NCBI RefSeq assembly: GCF_019375475.1
Contig: NZ_JAHXGQ010000006.1
Span: 62,001 to 126,000, forward strand
Origin: Saccharothrix obliqua
Lineage (GTDB): Bacteria > Actinomycetota > Actinomycetes > Mycobacteriales > Pseudonocardiaceae
DNA length: 64,000 nt
Reading direction: 5' to 3'
Shown: positions 41,805 to 55,654 of the stretch, piece by piece
How positions within the stretch are numbered: the first letter of the stretch is position 1
Layout of the letters: each line of letters opens with the position of its first letter
The notes under the pieces: model-generated
Databases searched by the model: none
Seen by the model: the letters and a program-made list of their open reading frames with translations, nothing else
Told to the model about the DNA's origin: nothing
Position numbers and translations under genes: made by a program

Positions 41805-43325
41805 GTGTCCGACCACCAGGCCGACCTGGGCCGCGTGTGGGAGCAGGTCGTGCAGGAGCTGGCCGCCGGCACGCTGTCGCCCCAGCAACGCGCCTGGATG
41901 CGCGTGACCCGCCCCATCGGGCTGCTCGACGGCACCGCGCTGCTGGCCGCGCCGTCCGACTTCGCCAAGGAGGCGATCGAACGCGCCCTGCGCGAGCCGA
42001 TCACCGCGGCGTTGTCCCGGAGGCTGGGTCGCGCCGTGTCGCTGGCCGTGAAGGTCGACTCGCCGGAACCGGTGAACGGTCCGCCCACCACGCCCATCCA
42101 GGTGCCGGTGGCCGCCAACGGCGTGCCGCCCGAGCTGCCGGTGGTCGTGGAGGAGGCGGAGACCGACGAAGAGGTGGACGAGGAGGGCGACGCCCTCGCG
42201 GCCGTGACCGAGATCTGGCCGACGTTCAGCGGCGGCGCGCCCAGCGGCACGCCGTTCACCCGGCCGGCGAACCCGGCGTCGTCGCAGACCAGGCTCAACG
42301 AGAAGTACAACTTCGACACCTTCGTCATCGGCGCGTCCAACCGGTTCGCCCACGCGGCGGCCGTCGCCGTCGCCGAGGCGCCCGCCCGTGCGTACAACCC
42401 GCTGTTCATCTGGGGTGAGTCCGGGCTCGGCAAGACGCACCTGCTGCACGCCGTGGGGCACTACGCGCAGCGCCTGTTCCCCGGGATGCGCGTGCGGTAC
42501 GTGTCGACGGAGGAGTTCACGAACGACTTCATCAACTCCCTGCGCGACGACCGCAAGGTGGCGTTCCAGCGGCGGTACCGGGACATCGACGTGCTGCTCG
42601 TGGACGACATCCAGTTCCTGGAGGGCAAGGAGGGAACGCAGGAGGAGTTCTTCCACACGTTCAACACCCTCCACAACTCCAACAAGCAGATCGTCGTGTC
42701 CTCCGACCGGCCGCCCAAGCGCCTGGAGACGCTGGAGGACCGCCTGCGGACGCGCTTCGAGTGGGGCCTGATCACCGACATCCAGCCGCCCGAGCTGGAG
42801 ACCCGCATCGCGATCCTCCGCAAGAAGGCCGCCCAGGACCGCCTCGCGGCGCCCGCGGACGTGCTGGAGTTCATCGCCGCCCGGATCGAGCGCAACATCC
42901 GCGAGCTGGAGGGCGCGTTGATCCGCGTGACGGCGTTCGCGTCGCTCAACCGGCAGCCGGTGGACGTGCAGCTCGCGGAGATAGTGCTGCGCGACCTGAT
43001 CCCGGACTCGCACGCGCCGGAGATCACCGCGCCCACCATCATGGCCGTGACGGCGGAGTTCTTCAGCGTCTCGATAGACGACCTCTGCGGCCCCGGCAAG
43101 ACCAAGGTCCTCGCCCAGGCCCGCCAGATCTCCATGTACCTGTGCCGCGAGCTGACCGACCTGTCGCTGCCCAAGATCGGCCAGACCTTCGGCGGGCGCG
43201 ACCACACCACGGTCATGCACGCCGACAAGAAGATCCGCAAGGAGATGGCCGAACGCCGGCGCGTGTACGAGCAGGTGCAGGAGCTGACGTCGCGCATCAA
43301 GCAACGCGCCCGCCACACCCCCTGA
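41805..43325 (+). CDS. dnaA: Chromosomal replication initiator DnaA
   Basis: A 506-residue AAA+ initiator. Domain I (1-~85, [21 protein letters not shown]) is followed by an acidic linker domain II (~85-160, [17 protein letters not shown]). Domain III starts near 165 with [21 protein letters not shown] and has Walker [14 protein letters not shown] and Walker [15 protein letters not shown]. Domain IV ends with the box-binding [18 protein letters not shown] 41805 is used because upstream codons do not look like DnaA. It binds TTGTCCACA boxes in the following gap. Confidence 0.98.
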   Translation: MSDHQADLGRVWEQVVQELAAGTLSPQQRAWMRVTRPIGLLDGTALLAAPSDFAKEAIERALREPITAALSRRLGRAVSLAVKVDSPEPVNGPPTTPIQVPVAANGVPPELPVVVEEAETDEEVDEEGDALAAVTEIWPTFSGGAPSGTPFTRPANPASSQTRLNEKYNFDTFVIGASNRFAHAAAVAVAEAPARAYNPLFIWGESGLGKTHLLHAVGHYAQRLFPGMRVRYVSTEEFTNDFINSLRDDRKVAFQRRYRDIDVLLVDDIQFLEGKEGTQEEFFHTFNTLHNSNKQIVVSSDRPPKRLETLEDRLRTRFEWGLITDIQPPELETRIAILRKKAAQDRLAAPADVLEFIAARIERNIRELEGALIRVTAFASLNRQPVDVQLAEIVLRDLIPDSHAPEITAPTIMAVTAEFFSVSIDDLCGPGKTKVLAQARQISMYLCRELTDLSLPKIGQTFGGRDHTTVMHADKKIRKEMAERRRVYEQVQELTSRIKQRARHTP

Positions 43326-43334
43326 CCCGTCCGA

Positions 43335-43371
43335 CCGAGGGCCCGACCGCTGCGTGCGGTCGGGCCCTCGG
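43335..43371 (+). terminator. dnaA terminator
   Basis: CCGAGGGCCCGACCG (43335-43349) pairs exactly with CGGTCGGGCCCTCGG (43357-43371), with a 7-nt loop, 9 bp after the dnaA stop. Confidence 0.85.
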
Positions 43372-43427
43372 CGTTTCCGTGGGGACCGCACGAACGACGG
43401 GCGGGGAGGGGGTGGTCGGGAGGCCGC

Positions 43428-44325
43428 CCCGGGTGCGGCACCGGGGCGGCGCTCGGGAGGCGGGCCGGCGGAGGGGAGCGGGGTCCGCACCCGGGGCCGG
43501 GCGGGCGCGGACCCCGCTCGCACCCGGGTGCGGTCGGGTCGCACCCGGGTGCGCGGGGCGGCGCGGCGGCGGCACCCGGGGAGCGGCGGGGTCCCCGGGT
43601 GCGGCGTCCGAGGTGGCGTCCGAGGTCGGCGGGGGACGCCGCGGGAGGGTGCCGGAGGTGTCCCGGCGAGGGCGGCCCCGCGGGGTTCGGAGAGGGCGAC
43701 TCGGGGCCCGTGAAGGACTTTCACGAGGCCCGGCGCGGGGGCCGGAAGCGTTGCGTGCGAGCACGGTCGACAACGCCGGTACGACCTGCCGGGAGGGCCG
43801 CGCGGGGGCCGGTTCGCCGGGTGAACCCGGGGCGACGAGTTGTCCACAGGGCCGGAAAAGGTGTCGATCGGGGGAGATCCAGGCCACGCTCACCCTGTGC
43901 AGCACCCGGGGAGAACTCGGCCCACACCCGGGGATGCACCCGGGGACAACTCGGCCGACCTGTGGACCGAACGGAGCACCGCCGGAGTTCTCCCCGGGTG
44001 CGCCGACTTGTCCCCGGGTGACCACCCGTACTCATCCACACCTCCAAGTGGGCGACGAGCAGCGGTAACGCCTGTTGTCCACACTGTCCACAGCCCCTAC
44101 TGCTGTTGCTGTTGTCCTCTCTTGAAGAGATGAACAAAGAAAAAACAGGCGGGGGTCGAACCCGGGGACAGCACCGGCACCCGGGTGGCACCCGGGTGCC
44201 GCCCCGAGGTGACGAAGTGCTCCCCGACGCTCTACGGTGGAGCCTCCGCGCCGAGGGTCGGAACGATCCGGCGAGGGACGCGGCTCCCCGATCCCCACCG
44301 CAACGGATGCTGTTGCTGTGGACCC
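43428..44325. other. oriC: Chromosomal replication origin oriC
   Basis: The dnaA-dnaN gap (43326-44353) has no gene. DnaA boxes: TTGTCCACA at 43840-43848 and 44075-44083, CTGTCCACA 44084-44092, and weaker TGTGGACCG 43961-43969, TCATCCACA 44032-44040, TGTGGACCC 44317-44325. An A-rich stretch (44121-44149, with GAACAAAGAAAAAACAGG) is a likely unwinding element in very GC-rich surroundings. Fifteen CCCGGG cores, all in the context [A/C]CCCGGG[G/T], lie at 43428, 43490, 43523, 43544, 43575, 43594, 43826, 43905, 43927, 43939, 43993, 44013, 44161, 44180 and 44191. Gene orientation diverges around it. Confidence 0.9.
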
Positions 44326-44353
44326 TGCCGACTTGAGGAAGAAAGGACGCCTC

Positions 44354-45490
44354 ATGAAGATCCGCGTCGAGCGCGACGGGCTGGCCGACGCCGTCGCCTG
44401 GGTCGCGCGCAGCCTGCCGTCCCGGCCACCGGTCCCGGTGCTCGGCGGCGTGCTGCTCGACGCCGGAGCCGAGGACGGGTCGGGTGACGCGCTCACCGTC
44501 TCCGGCTTCGACTACGAGGTGTCCGCGCAGTGCGGCGTGCCGGCGACCATCGCGGACGGCGGCCGGGCGCTGGTCTCCGGCCGGCTGCTCGCCGACATCA
44601 CCAAGGCGCTGCCCAACCACCCGGTGGAGATCTCCGTGGACGGGGCGCGGATGACCATCAGCTGCGGTTCGGCCCGGTTCAGCCTGCCCACCATGCCGGT
44701 CGAGGACTACCCCCAGCTCCCGGCCATGCCGCAGCTCGCGGGCGAGCTGCCGGGCGAGGTGTTCGGCGAGGCCGTCTCCCAGGTGGCCGTGGCGGCGGGC
44801 AAGGACGACACGCTGCCGATGCTGACCGGCGTCCGGCTGGAGATCGGCGAGGGCAGGCTGACCCTGGTGGCGACCGACCGGTTCCGGCTCGCGATGCGCG
44901 AGTTCCCGTGGGAGCCGGACGACTCGCTCGGCGAGGTCGCGGTCCTCGTCCCGGCCAAGACCCTGAACGACTCGGCGAAGACGCTCGGCGCGTCCGGCGC
45001 GAAGGTCGAGCTGTCCCTCGCCGCGAACGACGGCCTGCTCGGCCTGTCCGGCACGGGCCGCCGCACGACCACCCGCCTGCTCGACGCGGACTTCCCCAAG
45101 TACCGCCAGCTCCTGCCCACGGAGCACTCCGCGGCGGCCGTGATCGAGGTCGACTCGCTGGTGCAGGCGATCAAGCGCGTGTCGCTGGTCGCCGAGCGCG
45201 GCACGCAGGTCCGGCTGGAGTTCCTCGACGCGTCGCTGCGCCTGTCCGCGGGCGGCGACGACGAGGGCAGCGCGGAGGAGGAGCTGCCGGTCGACTACAC
45301 CGGCGAGCCGGTGACGATCGCGTTCAACCCGACCTACCTCCTGGAAGGGCTCCAGGCGGTGCGCACGCCGCGGGCCCACCTGTCGTTCACCACGCCCAGC
45401 CGCCCGGCGCTGCTCAAGCCGGTGGACGAGGATGGGAACGTGGCGCCCGGCTACCTCTACCTGCTCATGCCCGTGCGCCTGCCCGGCTGA
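44354..45490 (+). CDS. dnaN: DNA polymerase III sliding clamp (beta)
   Basis: A 378-residue clamp with three equal domains. Its N-terminus [22 protein letters not shown], central [28 protein letters not shown] and C-terminal [13 protein letters not shown] are family features; the YxxPM(L)-like end (LMPVRL) forms the protein-binding cleft. ATG 44354 follows GAAAGGA. Probably first gene of dnaN-gnd-recF-dciA. Confidence 0.97.
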   Translation: MKIRVERDGLADAVAWVARSLPSRPPVPVLGGVLLDAGAEDGSGDALTVSGFDYEVSAQCGVPATIADGGRALVSGRLLADITKALPNHPVEISVDGARMTISCGSARFSLPTMPVEDYPQLPAMPQLAGELPGEVFGEAVSQVAVAAGKDDTLPMLTGVRLEIGEGRLTLVATDRFRLAMREFPWEPDDSLGEVAVLVPAKTLNDSAKTLGASGAKVELSLAANDGLLGLSGTGRRTTTRLLDADFPKYRQLLPTEHSAAAVIEVDSLVQAIKRVSLVAERGTQVRLEFLDASLRLSAGGDDEGSAEEELPVDYTGEPVTIAFNPTYLLEGLQAVRTPRAHLSFTTPSRPALLKPVDEDGNVAPGYLYLLMPVRLPG

Positions 45491-45521
45491 TCAACCACAG
45501 AACTCCAGGGAGAGAACGACC

Positions 45522-46436
45522 GTGCAGCTCGGACTCGTCGGTCTCGGCAAGATGGGCTTCAACATGCGCGAGCGGATCCGCCGCGCGGGGCACGAGGTGG
45601 TGGGCTACGACCGCAACCCGGACGTGACCGACGCCGGGTCGCTCGCCGACATGGTGGCCGAGTTGGAGGCGCCGCGCGTGGTGTGGGTGATGGTGCCCGC
45701 CGGTGACATCACCCGGCAGACCATCGCGGACCTCGGCGAGCTGCTGAGCGAGGGCGACCTGGTGATCGACGGCGGCAACTCGCGGTTCACCGACGACGCG
45801 CGCAACGCCGAGGCGCTGGCCGCGAAGGGCGTCCGCTACCTGGACTGCGGCGTGTCCGGTGGCGTGTGGGGCCTGGACAACGGCTACGGCCTGATGGTCG
45901 GCGGCGCGGCGGAGGACGTCGAGCGCGCCATGCCGATCTTCGACGCGCTGCGCCCGGAGGGCCCGCGCGAGGAGGGCTTCGCGCACGCGGGCCGGGTCGG
46001 CGCGGGCCACTTCGCCAAGATGGTGCACAACGGCATCGAGTACGGCCTGATGCAGGCGTACGCCGAGGGCTTCGAGCTGCTGGAGGCGTCGGAGCTGGTC
46101 GAGAACGTGCCGGCGACGATCAAGGCGTGGCAGCGCGGCACGGTGGTGCGGTCCTGGCTGCTGGACCTGCTGGTCCGCGCGCTGGAGTCGGACCCGGAGC
46201 TGGACGACCTGCGTGGTCACGTGGAGGACTCGGGCGAGGGCCGGTGGACGGTGGAGGAGGCGATCAACCACGCGGTGCCCGCGCCGGTGATCTCCGCCGC
46301 GTTGTTCGCCCGGTTCGCGTCCCGCCAGGAGGACTCGCCCGCGATGCGGGCGGTCGCGGCGCTGCGCAACCAGTTCGGCGGGCACGCCGTGCAGGCCGCC
46401 GGCCCCTCCTCCGGTGCCGGCACCACGCAGAGCTGA
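45522..46436 (+). CDS. gnd: 6-phosphogluconate dehydrogenase, decarboxylating (short form)
   Basis: A 304-residue enzyme of the short GndA type that oxidises 6-phosphogluconate to ribulose 5-phosphate and CO2. It has the Rossmann start LGLVGLGKMGFNM, VIDGGNSRF, the substrate motif CGVSGGVWGLDNGYGLMVGG and MVHNGIEYGLMQAYAEG with the catalytic lysine in HFAKMVHN. This gene lies between dnaN and recF in many actinomycetes. GTG 45522 with GGGAGAG upstream. Confidence 0.94.
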   Translation: MQLGLVGLGKMGFNMRERIRRAGHEVVGYDRNPDVTDAGSLADMVAELEAPRVVWVMVPAGDITRQTIADLGELLSEGDLVIDGGNSRFTDDARNAEALAAKGVRYLDCGVSGGVWGLDNGYGLMVGGAAEDVERAMPIFDALRPEGPREEGFAHAGRVGAGHFAKMVHNGIEYGLMQAYAEGFELLEASELVENVPATIKAWQRGTVVRSWLLDLLVRALESDPELDDLRGHVEDSGEGRWTVEEAINHAVPAPVISAALFARFASRQEDSPAMRAVAALRNQFGGHAVQAAGPSSGAGTTQS

Positions 46437-46439
46437 GCC

Positions 46440-47555
46440 TTGTACGTCCGGCACCTGCAAGTCGCCGACTTCCGGTCGTGGGAGCAGGCGGACCTGGCGT
46501 TCGAGCCGGGGGTGAGCGTGCTCGTCGGGCGCAACGGCCAGGGCAAGACGAACCTGGTCGAAGCGCTCGGCTACGTCGCCACCCTCGGTTCGCACCGGGT
46601 GGCGACGGACGCGCCGCTGATCCGGCACGGCGCGCCGCGCGCGGTGGTGCGCGCGGCCGTGGTCAACGACGGCCGCGAGCTGCTGGTCGAGCTGGAGATC
46701 ACCGCGGGCAAGGCGAACCGGGCGCGGGTCAACCGCGGTCCGGTGCCGCGCCCGCGCGACGTGCTGGGCATCCTGCGCACGGTGTTGTTCGCGCCGGAGG
46801 ACCTGGCGCTGGTCCGCGGCGACCCCGGTGAGCGCAGGCGGTTCCTGGACGAGCTGCTGACCACCCGCTCGCCCCGCTACGCCGGGGTGCGCGGCGACTA
46901 CGACCGGGTGCTCAAGCAGCGGGGCGCGTTGCTGAAGAGCATCCGCTCGGTGCGGTCGGCGGACGTGGGCACGCTCGACGTGTGGGACGGGCACCTGGCG
47001 CGGCACGGCGCGGAGCTGCTGGCGGGCCGGTTGGGGCTGGTGGCGGACATCGCGCCGCACGTGGCGCGGGCGTACGCCGACGTCGCGCCCGAGTCGCGGC
47101 CGGCGCGGATCGCGTACCGGTCGAGCCTGGGCGAGGCGTTCCCCGGCACGCCCGACCGGGCCGCGCTGGAGGAGGCGTTGCTGGCCGAGCTGCGCCGGTT
47201 GCGCCCGCAGGAGGTGGACCGCGGCGTGTGCCTGGTCGGCCCGCACCGGGACGACCTGGACCTGGTGCTCGGCGACCTGCCCGCGAAGGGCTACGCCAGC
47301 CACGGCGAGTCGTGGTCGTTCGCGCTCGCGCTGCGGCTCGGCGGTTACGAGATGCTGCGTGTCGAGGGCTCCGAACCGGTGCTCGTGCTGGACGATGTGT
47401 TCGCCGAACTCGACCGGGGCCGGCGGCGGCAGCTCGCGAAGGTGGCCGCCGCGGCGGAGCAGGTGTTCATCACGGCGGCGGTCGCGGAGGACGTGCCGGA
47501 GGAGTTGTCCGGCGCCCGGTTCGAGGTCAACCACGGGGAGGTGCGCCGTGTCTGA
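46440..47555 (+). CDS. recF: DNA replication/repair protein RecF
   Basis: A 371-residue ABC-type ATPase that helps load RecA at gaps. Walker A is GRNGQGKT (30-37), the signature region is [15 protein letters not shown] and [10 protein letters not shown], and Walker B is [20 protein letters not shown]. It opens [14 protein letters not shown], the typical RecF start. TTG 46440 is used, 3 bp after the gnd stop. Its stop lies inside the next gene by 8 bases. Confidence 0.95.
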   Translation: MYVRHLQVADFRSWEQADLAFEPGVSVLVGRNGQGKTNLVEALGYVATLGSHRVATDAPLIRHGAPRAVVRAAVVNDGRELLVELEITAGKANRARVNRGPVPRPRDVLGILRTVLFAPEDLALVRGDPGERRRFLDELLTTRSPRYAGVRGDYDRVLKQRGALLKSIRSVRSADVGTLDVWDGHLARHGAELLAGRLGLVADIAPHVARAYADVAPESRPARIAYRSSLGEAFPGTPDRAALEEALLAELRRLRPQEVDRGVCLVGPHRDDLDLVLGDLPAKGYASHGESWSFALALRLGGYEMLRVEGSEPVLVLDDVFAELDRGRRRQLAKVAAAAEQVFITAAVAEDVPEELSGARFEVNHGEVRRV

Positions 47556-48174
47556 GGAGAACCGCCGAACGGGTGTGATTGGCGGCACATCTGGGGACAA
47601 CCCTGTGGATGGTGTGGATAACTCGGCCACTGAAGGACACCTGTCCACACCTGAAGTCGCTCGGCCGGGTGGTCCGACCGGGTCGGACCTCGCCCGTGCC
47701 GCCCTGGCCGCCGCGCGTGCGTCGGCGAAGGAACGCGGCGCGCAGGGCGTGCGGAAGACCGGGCGCGGTGGCGCGGTGCGCCGGCGTCGGCGGCGTTGGT
47801 CGGGTCCCGGCCCGGACGACCGCGACCCCCAGCCGCTGGGCAGGCTCGCGTCCCGGATCGCCGCCGAGCGCGGGTGGACCGAGCGCCTCGCGGGCGGCCA
47901 GGTGTTCGCCCGGTGGGGGAAGCTGGTGGGCGAGGACGTGGCCGAGCACGCGCGCCCGGTCGCGTTCGAGGACGGCGAGCTGACCGTGCAGGCCGATTCC
48001 ACGGCGTGGGCCACGCAGCTCCGCCTGTTGCAGCGGGAACTGCTCAAGCGCATCGCGGCGGGCGTCGGCGACGGCGTCGTGCACAAGCTCAAGGTGCAGG
48101 GGCCGGCCGCGCCCAGTTGGCGGTACGGGCCCAGGCACGTCCCGGGGCGCGGACCACGCGACACCTACGGGTGA
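47548..48174 (+). CDS. DciA-like DUF721 replication protein
   Basis: A 208-residue protein. The first ~110 residues are disordered and basic ([15 protein letters not shown]); the DUF721 domain (about 95-190) shows [40 protein letters not shown] and a final [12 protein letters not shown]. DciA is the helicase-loading factor of most bacteria without DnaC, and M. tuberculosis Rv0004 is the counterpart. GTG 47548 overlaps recF by 8 bases. DnaA boxes are embedded in codons 19-34. Confidence 0.86.
   Translation: MSEENRRTGVIGGTSGDNPVDGVDNSATEGHLSTPEVARPGGPTGSDLARAALAAARASAKERGAQGVRKTGRGGAVRRRRRRWSGPGPDDRDPQPLGRLASRIAAERGWTERLAGGQVFARWGKLVGEDVAEHARPVAFEDGELTVQADSTAWATQLRLLQRELLKRIAAGVGDGVVHKLKVQGPAAPSWRYGPRHVPGRGPRDTYG
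47604..47649. promoter_or_regulatory. DnaA-box cluster inside dciA
   Basis: TGTGGATGG (47604-47612), a perfect TGTGGATAA (47613-47621; TTATCCACA on the other strand) and CTGTCCACA (47641-47649) occur within 46 bp near the dciA start. The first two abut and have the same orientation. Confidence 0.6.
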
Positions 48175-48353
48175 GCGCCGAGAGGGCGTCAGCGGCGATC
48201 CTGTGGCGCGGTGAGCGCTCACCAGCCGATTCACACCCCTGGACCCGTCGGGCGGACTCGTCCTTCTTCACTTCGGGCCGTCTGTGAGCAAACCAGGGGT
48301 GTCCTTGGTGGGTTTCTGGGCACCCCGGCCAGTAGAATCGAGGGGTAGCGTGA

Positions 48354-50387
<2,034 letters not shown>

Positions 50388-50433
50388 GCGTCCGCGAGCA
50401 CCCCACCAGGCCGGCGAACAGGAAAGAAGAACC

Positions 50434-52959
<2,526 letters not shown>

Positions 52960-52986
52960 CGCGGACGAGAGGTTGAGGGACTGCTC

Positions 52987-53793
52987 GTGAGTTCACCCGA
53001 GAAGCCAGAGGACAAGACCGCGGTGATCACCCGGCCGGGGGCGGCCGAGGGGACACCCGAGCAACAGGCGGTGCAGACCTCCTCGGGCAGCGAGCAGGCC
53101 GCCGGGGAGCAGGAGGCCCCCGCCGCGCCGCCGCCGTGGCAGCGGGTCGCCAACGACGCCGCCCAACAGGGTCAGGCCCAGCAGGGTCAGGTACCGCAGC
53201 CGCACTACGGCGAGGCGCAGCAGGTGGGGCCGGGCGACCCGGCGCCCGAGCAGCCGGCGGAGGTCGGGGCGCAGCAGCCCGCGTACCCGGCCTCCGACCC
53301 GGACACGGTGGCCGTGGCCCGGCCCGTGCCGCCCGGTGGTCCGCAGGGCGGGGGTCGCACGTCGGTGAACCTCGGCGGGTCGAACGGCCGCCCGGCCGGC
53401 GGCTCGCCGTCGGCGCGGCGTCCCGGCCGCGGTCCCCGGCGGGCGAGCCTCCAGGTCAAGCGCGTCGACCCGTGGTCGGTGCTCAAGCTCGCCCTGGTGC
53501 TCAGCGTGGCGTTGTTCTTCGTGTGGCTGGTGGCGGTCGGCGTGCTGTACGGCGTGCTGAACGGCATGGGCGTGTGGGACAAGATCAACAACACCGCGAA
53601 CGACCTGCTCCAGGGCAACGAGTCGGCCGGCGACCCGCTGATCAGCGCGGGGCGCGTGTTCGGCGTGGCGGCCATCGTGGGCGCGGTGAACATCGTCCTG
53701 TTCACGGCCCTGGCCACGGTCGGCGCGTTCGTCTACAACGTGTCGGCGGACCTCGCGGGCGGCCTGGAAGTGACCCTGTCCGAACGCGAGTGA
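52987..53793 (+). CDS. DUF3566 membrane protein
   Basis: A 268-residue protein. Residues 1-145 are a hydrophilic, Q/A/P/G-rich region (QQGQAQQGQVPQPHYG). The DUF3566 domain (about 150-268) starts RRASLQVKRVDPWSVLKLALVLS, has one helix at ~165-188, then NGMGVWDKINNTANDLL, and a second helix at ~215-250 ending YNVSADLAGGLEVTLSE. M. tuberculosis Rv0007 has the same place after gyrA. Function unknown; probably linked to the membrane or division apparatus by position. Confidence 0.88.
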   Translation: MSSPEKPEDKTAVITRPGAAEGTPEQQAVQTSSGSEQAAGEQEAPAAPPPWQRVANDAAQQGQAQQGQVPQPHYGEAQQVGPGDPAPEQPAEVGAQQPAYPASDPDTVAVARPVPPGGPQGGGRTSVNLGGSNGRPAGGSPSARRPGRGPRRASLQVKRVDPWSVLKLALVLSVALFFVWLVAVGVLYGVLNGMGVWDKINNTANDLLQGNESAGDPLISAGRVFGVAAIVGAVNIVLFTALATVGAFVYNVSADLAGGLEVTLSERE

Positions 53794-53847
53794 CCCCGAT
53801 TTGGGGCGGCGACAGTCGATCGTGTAGTGTTGCCGTCGTTGCCCCGA

Positions 53848-53921
53848 GGGCCTATAGCTCAGGCGGTTAGAGCGCTTCACTGATAATGAAGAGGTCGGAG
53901 GTTCAAGTCCTCCTAGGCCCA
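53848..53921 (+). tRNA. tRNA-Ile (GAT)
   Basis: A 74-nt cloverleaf: acceptor GGGCCTA/TAGGCCC with discriminator A, D arm AGCTCAGGCGGTTAGAGC, anticodon loop with GAT at 53882-53884, T arm GGAGGTTCAAGTCCTCC. The following bases are CCG, so CCA is not encoded and must be added by the enzyme at 2352. Confidence 0.98.
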
Positions 53922-53956
53922 CCGGAAGTTTCGCAGGATTGCAGAGGGGAACTGCT

Positions 53957-54076
53957 GTGAAGAAGATCATCGCCCTGGTCGCCGTCGCCGGTGCGGTCCT
54001 GTTCTTCGTCAAGCGCAGCCGCTCGGCGAAGGCCGACGCGGACCTGTGGCGCGAGGCCACCGCTCCGACCGACTGA
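53957..54076 (+). CDS. DLW-39 family micro-protein
   Basis: A 39-residue ORF between the two tRNA genes: one membrane helix (IIALVAVAGAVLFFVKRSRS) and a C-terminal ADADLWREAT. The length of 39 and the DLW triplet match the actinobacterial DLW-39 family, which regularly lies here between tRNA-Ile and tRNA-Ala. Start GTG at 53957 after GAGGGGA. Function unknown. Confidence 0.82.
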   Translation: MKKIIALVAVAGAVLFFVKRSRSAKADADLWREATAPTD

Positions 54077-54111
54077 ACCCGCACGGGCGGTTCGTCTGCC
54101 GCCCCTGTGAG

Positions 54112-54184
54112 GGGGACGTAGCTCAATTGGCAGAGCACCGCCTTTGCAAGGCGGGGGTTAGGGGTTCGATTCCCCTCGTCTCCA
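54112..54184 (+). tRNA. tRNA-Ala (TGC)
   Basis: A 73-nt cloverleaf: GGGGACG pairs with CGTCTCC (one G-U), discriminator A, anticodon TGC at 54145-54147 within CCTTTGCAAGG, T arm AGGGGTTCGATTCCCCT. No encoded CCA. Forms the usual Ile-Ala pair downstream of gyrA. Confidence 0.98.
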
Positions 54185-54193
54185 CGGACGAGT

Positions 54194-54238
54194 GGGCGAG
54201 GTGTGTCCGCGGGTAGCGCGGACCTGCCTCGCCCTTTT
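54194..54238 (+). terminator. Terminator after tRNA-Ala
   Basis: GGGCGAGG (54194-54201) pairs with CCTCGCCC (54227-54234); inside, GTCCGCG pairs with CGCGGAC. TTTT follows (54235-54238). Confidence 0.85.
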
Positions 54239-54240
54239 GT

Positions 54241-54450
54241 GCTTTCCGGGGGCGGAGCCCCCGGGCCCCGCCCCGGGAGGGCTGTCGCCCCCCGGACCCC
54301 CCGCTTTGGCCGGCATCAGAGGTGGGCTGGCATAGCTGTCGGTGGAGCGAGGCCGGAGGCCGGAGCGGTTCTTGGCCGGTCGGAGCTGTGGGCCGGAGCT
54401 GTTTCCCCGGGTTGTGAGTCCCGGTGGGGAGTCCCGGTGGGGCTGGATGT
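54241..54450. repeat. GC-rich palindromic filler between tRNA-Ala and doxX
   Basis: No gene. GGGGGC-GGA-GCCCCC (54248-54262) is a perfect small hairpin, followed by CCGGGCCCCGCCCCGGG and CGCCCCCCGG-type runs, and then imperfect short repeats (GGCCGGAG, GTCCCGGTGG twice). Such GC-rich palindromes are often dispersed elements in actinomycete genomes; I cannot see other copies here. Confidence 0.4.
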
Positions 54451-54453
54451 GGT

Positions 54454-54480
54454 GAAGGGGGCGTCGGTGACGCCCCCTTC
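54454..54480 (-). terminator. doxX terminator
   Basis: GAAGGGGGCGTC (54454-54465) pairs perfectly with GACGCCCCCTTC (54469-54480) with a GGT loop, 21 bp downstream of the leftward doxX gene. Confidence 0.85.
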
Positions 54481-54501
54481 GGTGTTCCTACCTCTTGGCT
54501 G

Positions 54502-54924
54502 TCAGGCGTTGGCCAGGGAGGTCGAGGCGTTCTGCTTGCGGGCCGCGATCACGCGGTCCAGGGCCCAGGCGCCGGGGCCGGTGAACACCAGGAGCAGGAA
54601 CACCCAGGCGTACACGGCCGCCAGTTCGCCGTGGTTCTGGATCGGCAGCAGGCCCTCCGGCTGGTGCACCACGAAGTAGGCGTAGGCCATCGAGCCGGAC
54701 GCGATCAGCGCCGCCACCCGGGTGCCCAGGCCGATGATGATCAGCACGCCGCCGACCAGCTCGATCAGCCCGGCTGGGCCCGCCGGCCACGACGTCAGGG
54801 ACACCGCGCCCTTGGCGCCCAGCACGCCGAACAACTTCTGTGCTCCGTGGCAAACGAACAACACGCCGACGACGATCCGGAACAACGCTAGGGCGTGATC
54901 GCGACCGCGGTCAAAGACGTTCAT
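54502..54924 (-). CDS. DoxX family membrane protein
   Basis: A 140-residue protein with four helices. It starts with ALALFRIVVGVLFVCHGAQKLFG, the DoxX signature, and continues LIELVGGVLIIIGLGTRVAALI. M. tuberculosis DoxX works with SodA and SseA in a redox complex, but paralogues vary and the partner here is unknown. ATG 54924 is divergent from the DUF2020 lipoprotein; a palindrome lies between them. Confidence 0.88.
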   Translation of the reverse strand: MNVFDRGRDHALALFRIVVGVLFVCHGAQKLFGVLGAKGAVSLTSWPAGPAGLIELVGGVLIIIGLGTRVAALIASGSMAYAYFVVHQPEGLLPIQNHGELAAVYAWVFLLLVFTGPGAWALDRVIAARKQNASTSLANA

Positions 54925-54982
54925 CTTGGGTCAGTCCTCACATCGCAGGGCGGCCTGGCTGGGGTAAGGACAAGCTAACCCC

Positions 54983-54994
54983 CGTAACGTTACG
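54983..54994. promoter_or_regulatory. 12-bp palindrome between doxX and the DUF2020 gene
   Basis: CGTAACGTTACG is a perfect palindrome in an otherwise plain 127-bp divergent promoter region, 59 bp before doxX and 58 bp before the lipoprotein start. A repressor of unknown identity could bind it. Confidence 0.45.
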
Positions 54995-55051
54995 TGCCTA
55001 GGTCGTCACCCTGTCGATTCGCTGTTGGAATTCTGATTGACTGGCTGCCCT

Positions 55052-55603
55052 ATGAACCGAGCGCTGCGCACCGCCCTGCCATCACTGCTGGTGCTCGGCG
55101 CGCTCACGGCTTGCACCGACGGGACGACGGCCGCACCGCCGTCCGTCACCACCACGCCGAGCGCGCCGACCACCACGACCACCGCCCCCGCGGGCCCGCC
55201 GCCCGTGCCGGAACCGACCGCTGATGGGACGTGTCCCTATTTGGAGTCGGCGTACGTCGCCGAGGCCAACGGGCAACTCGTGCGGAAAGTGCGGTTGTCC
55301 GCGGACCAGCCGGACCCGGCCTGCTTCTTCTACGCGAACGCGACCGACGTGCAGTTGTCGGTGTGGGTGTTCCGGGGTGATCCGGGCACGGCGAAGGCCG
55401 TGGTCGACCGGGCCGCGCCGGTCGCCGAGTCCAACCCCGCGAGCGCGCCGGCCGGCTGGGCGGGCGGGTCGCTGGCGGGCGAGCAGGGCGCGGTCTACGC
55501 GGTCGCCAAGGACGGTGCCGCGGTCGTCGTGACCAGCAACCAGCAGCAGACCATCAAGGCCAAGCGGATCGCCGAGACCGCCATCGGCAACCTCGGCCTG
55601 TAG
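55052..55603 (+). CDS. DUF2020 lipoprotein
   Basis: A 183-residue exported lipoprotein. MNRALRTALPSLLVLGALTAC ends in the lipobox LTAC. A threonine/proline-rich spacer (25-60) is followed by the DUF2020 domain: TCPYLESAYVAEANGQLVRKVRLS, ADQPDPACFFYAN, VVDRAAPVAESNPASAPAGWAGG. Two cysteines (CPYL and ACFF) may form a disulfide. Actinobacteria only; function unknown. ATG 55052 is preferred over the ATG 55037, which lacks a ribosome site and puts six more residues before the signal peptide. Confidence 0.82.
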   Translation: MNRALRTALPSLLVLGALTACTDGTTAAPPSVTTTPSAPTTTTTAPAGPPPVPEPTADGTCPYLESAYVAEANGQLVRKVRLSADQPDPACFFYANATDVQLSVWVFRGDPGTAKAVVDRAAPVAESNPASAPAGWAGGSLAGEQGAVYAVAKDGAAVVVTSNQQQTIKAKRIAETAIGNLGL

Positions 55604-55611
55604 GCACGCCG

Positions 55612-55646
55612 CTTCGCGCCCACCCCCGGCGGGGATGGGCGCGAAG
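55612..55646. terminator. Bidirectional terminator between DUF2020 and CwsA-like genes
   Basis: CTTCGCGCCCA (55612-55622) pairs with TGGGCGCGAAG (55636-55646), and the loop folds as CCCC-GGCG-type inner arms. It lies between converging stops. Confidence 0.82.
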
Positions 55647-55654
55647 ACGTCGGG

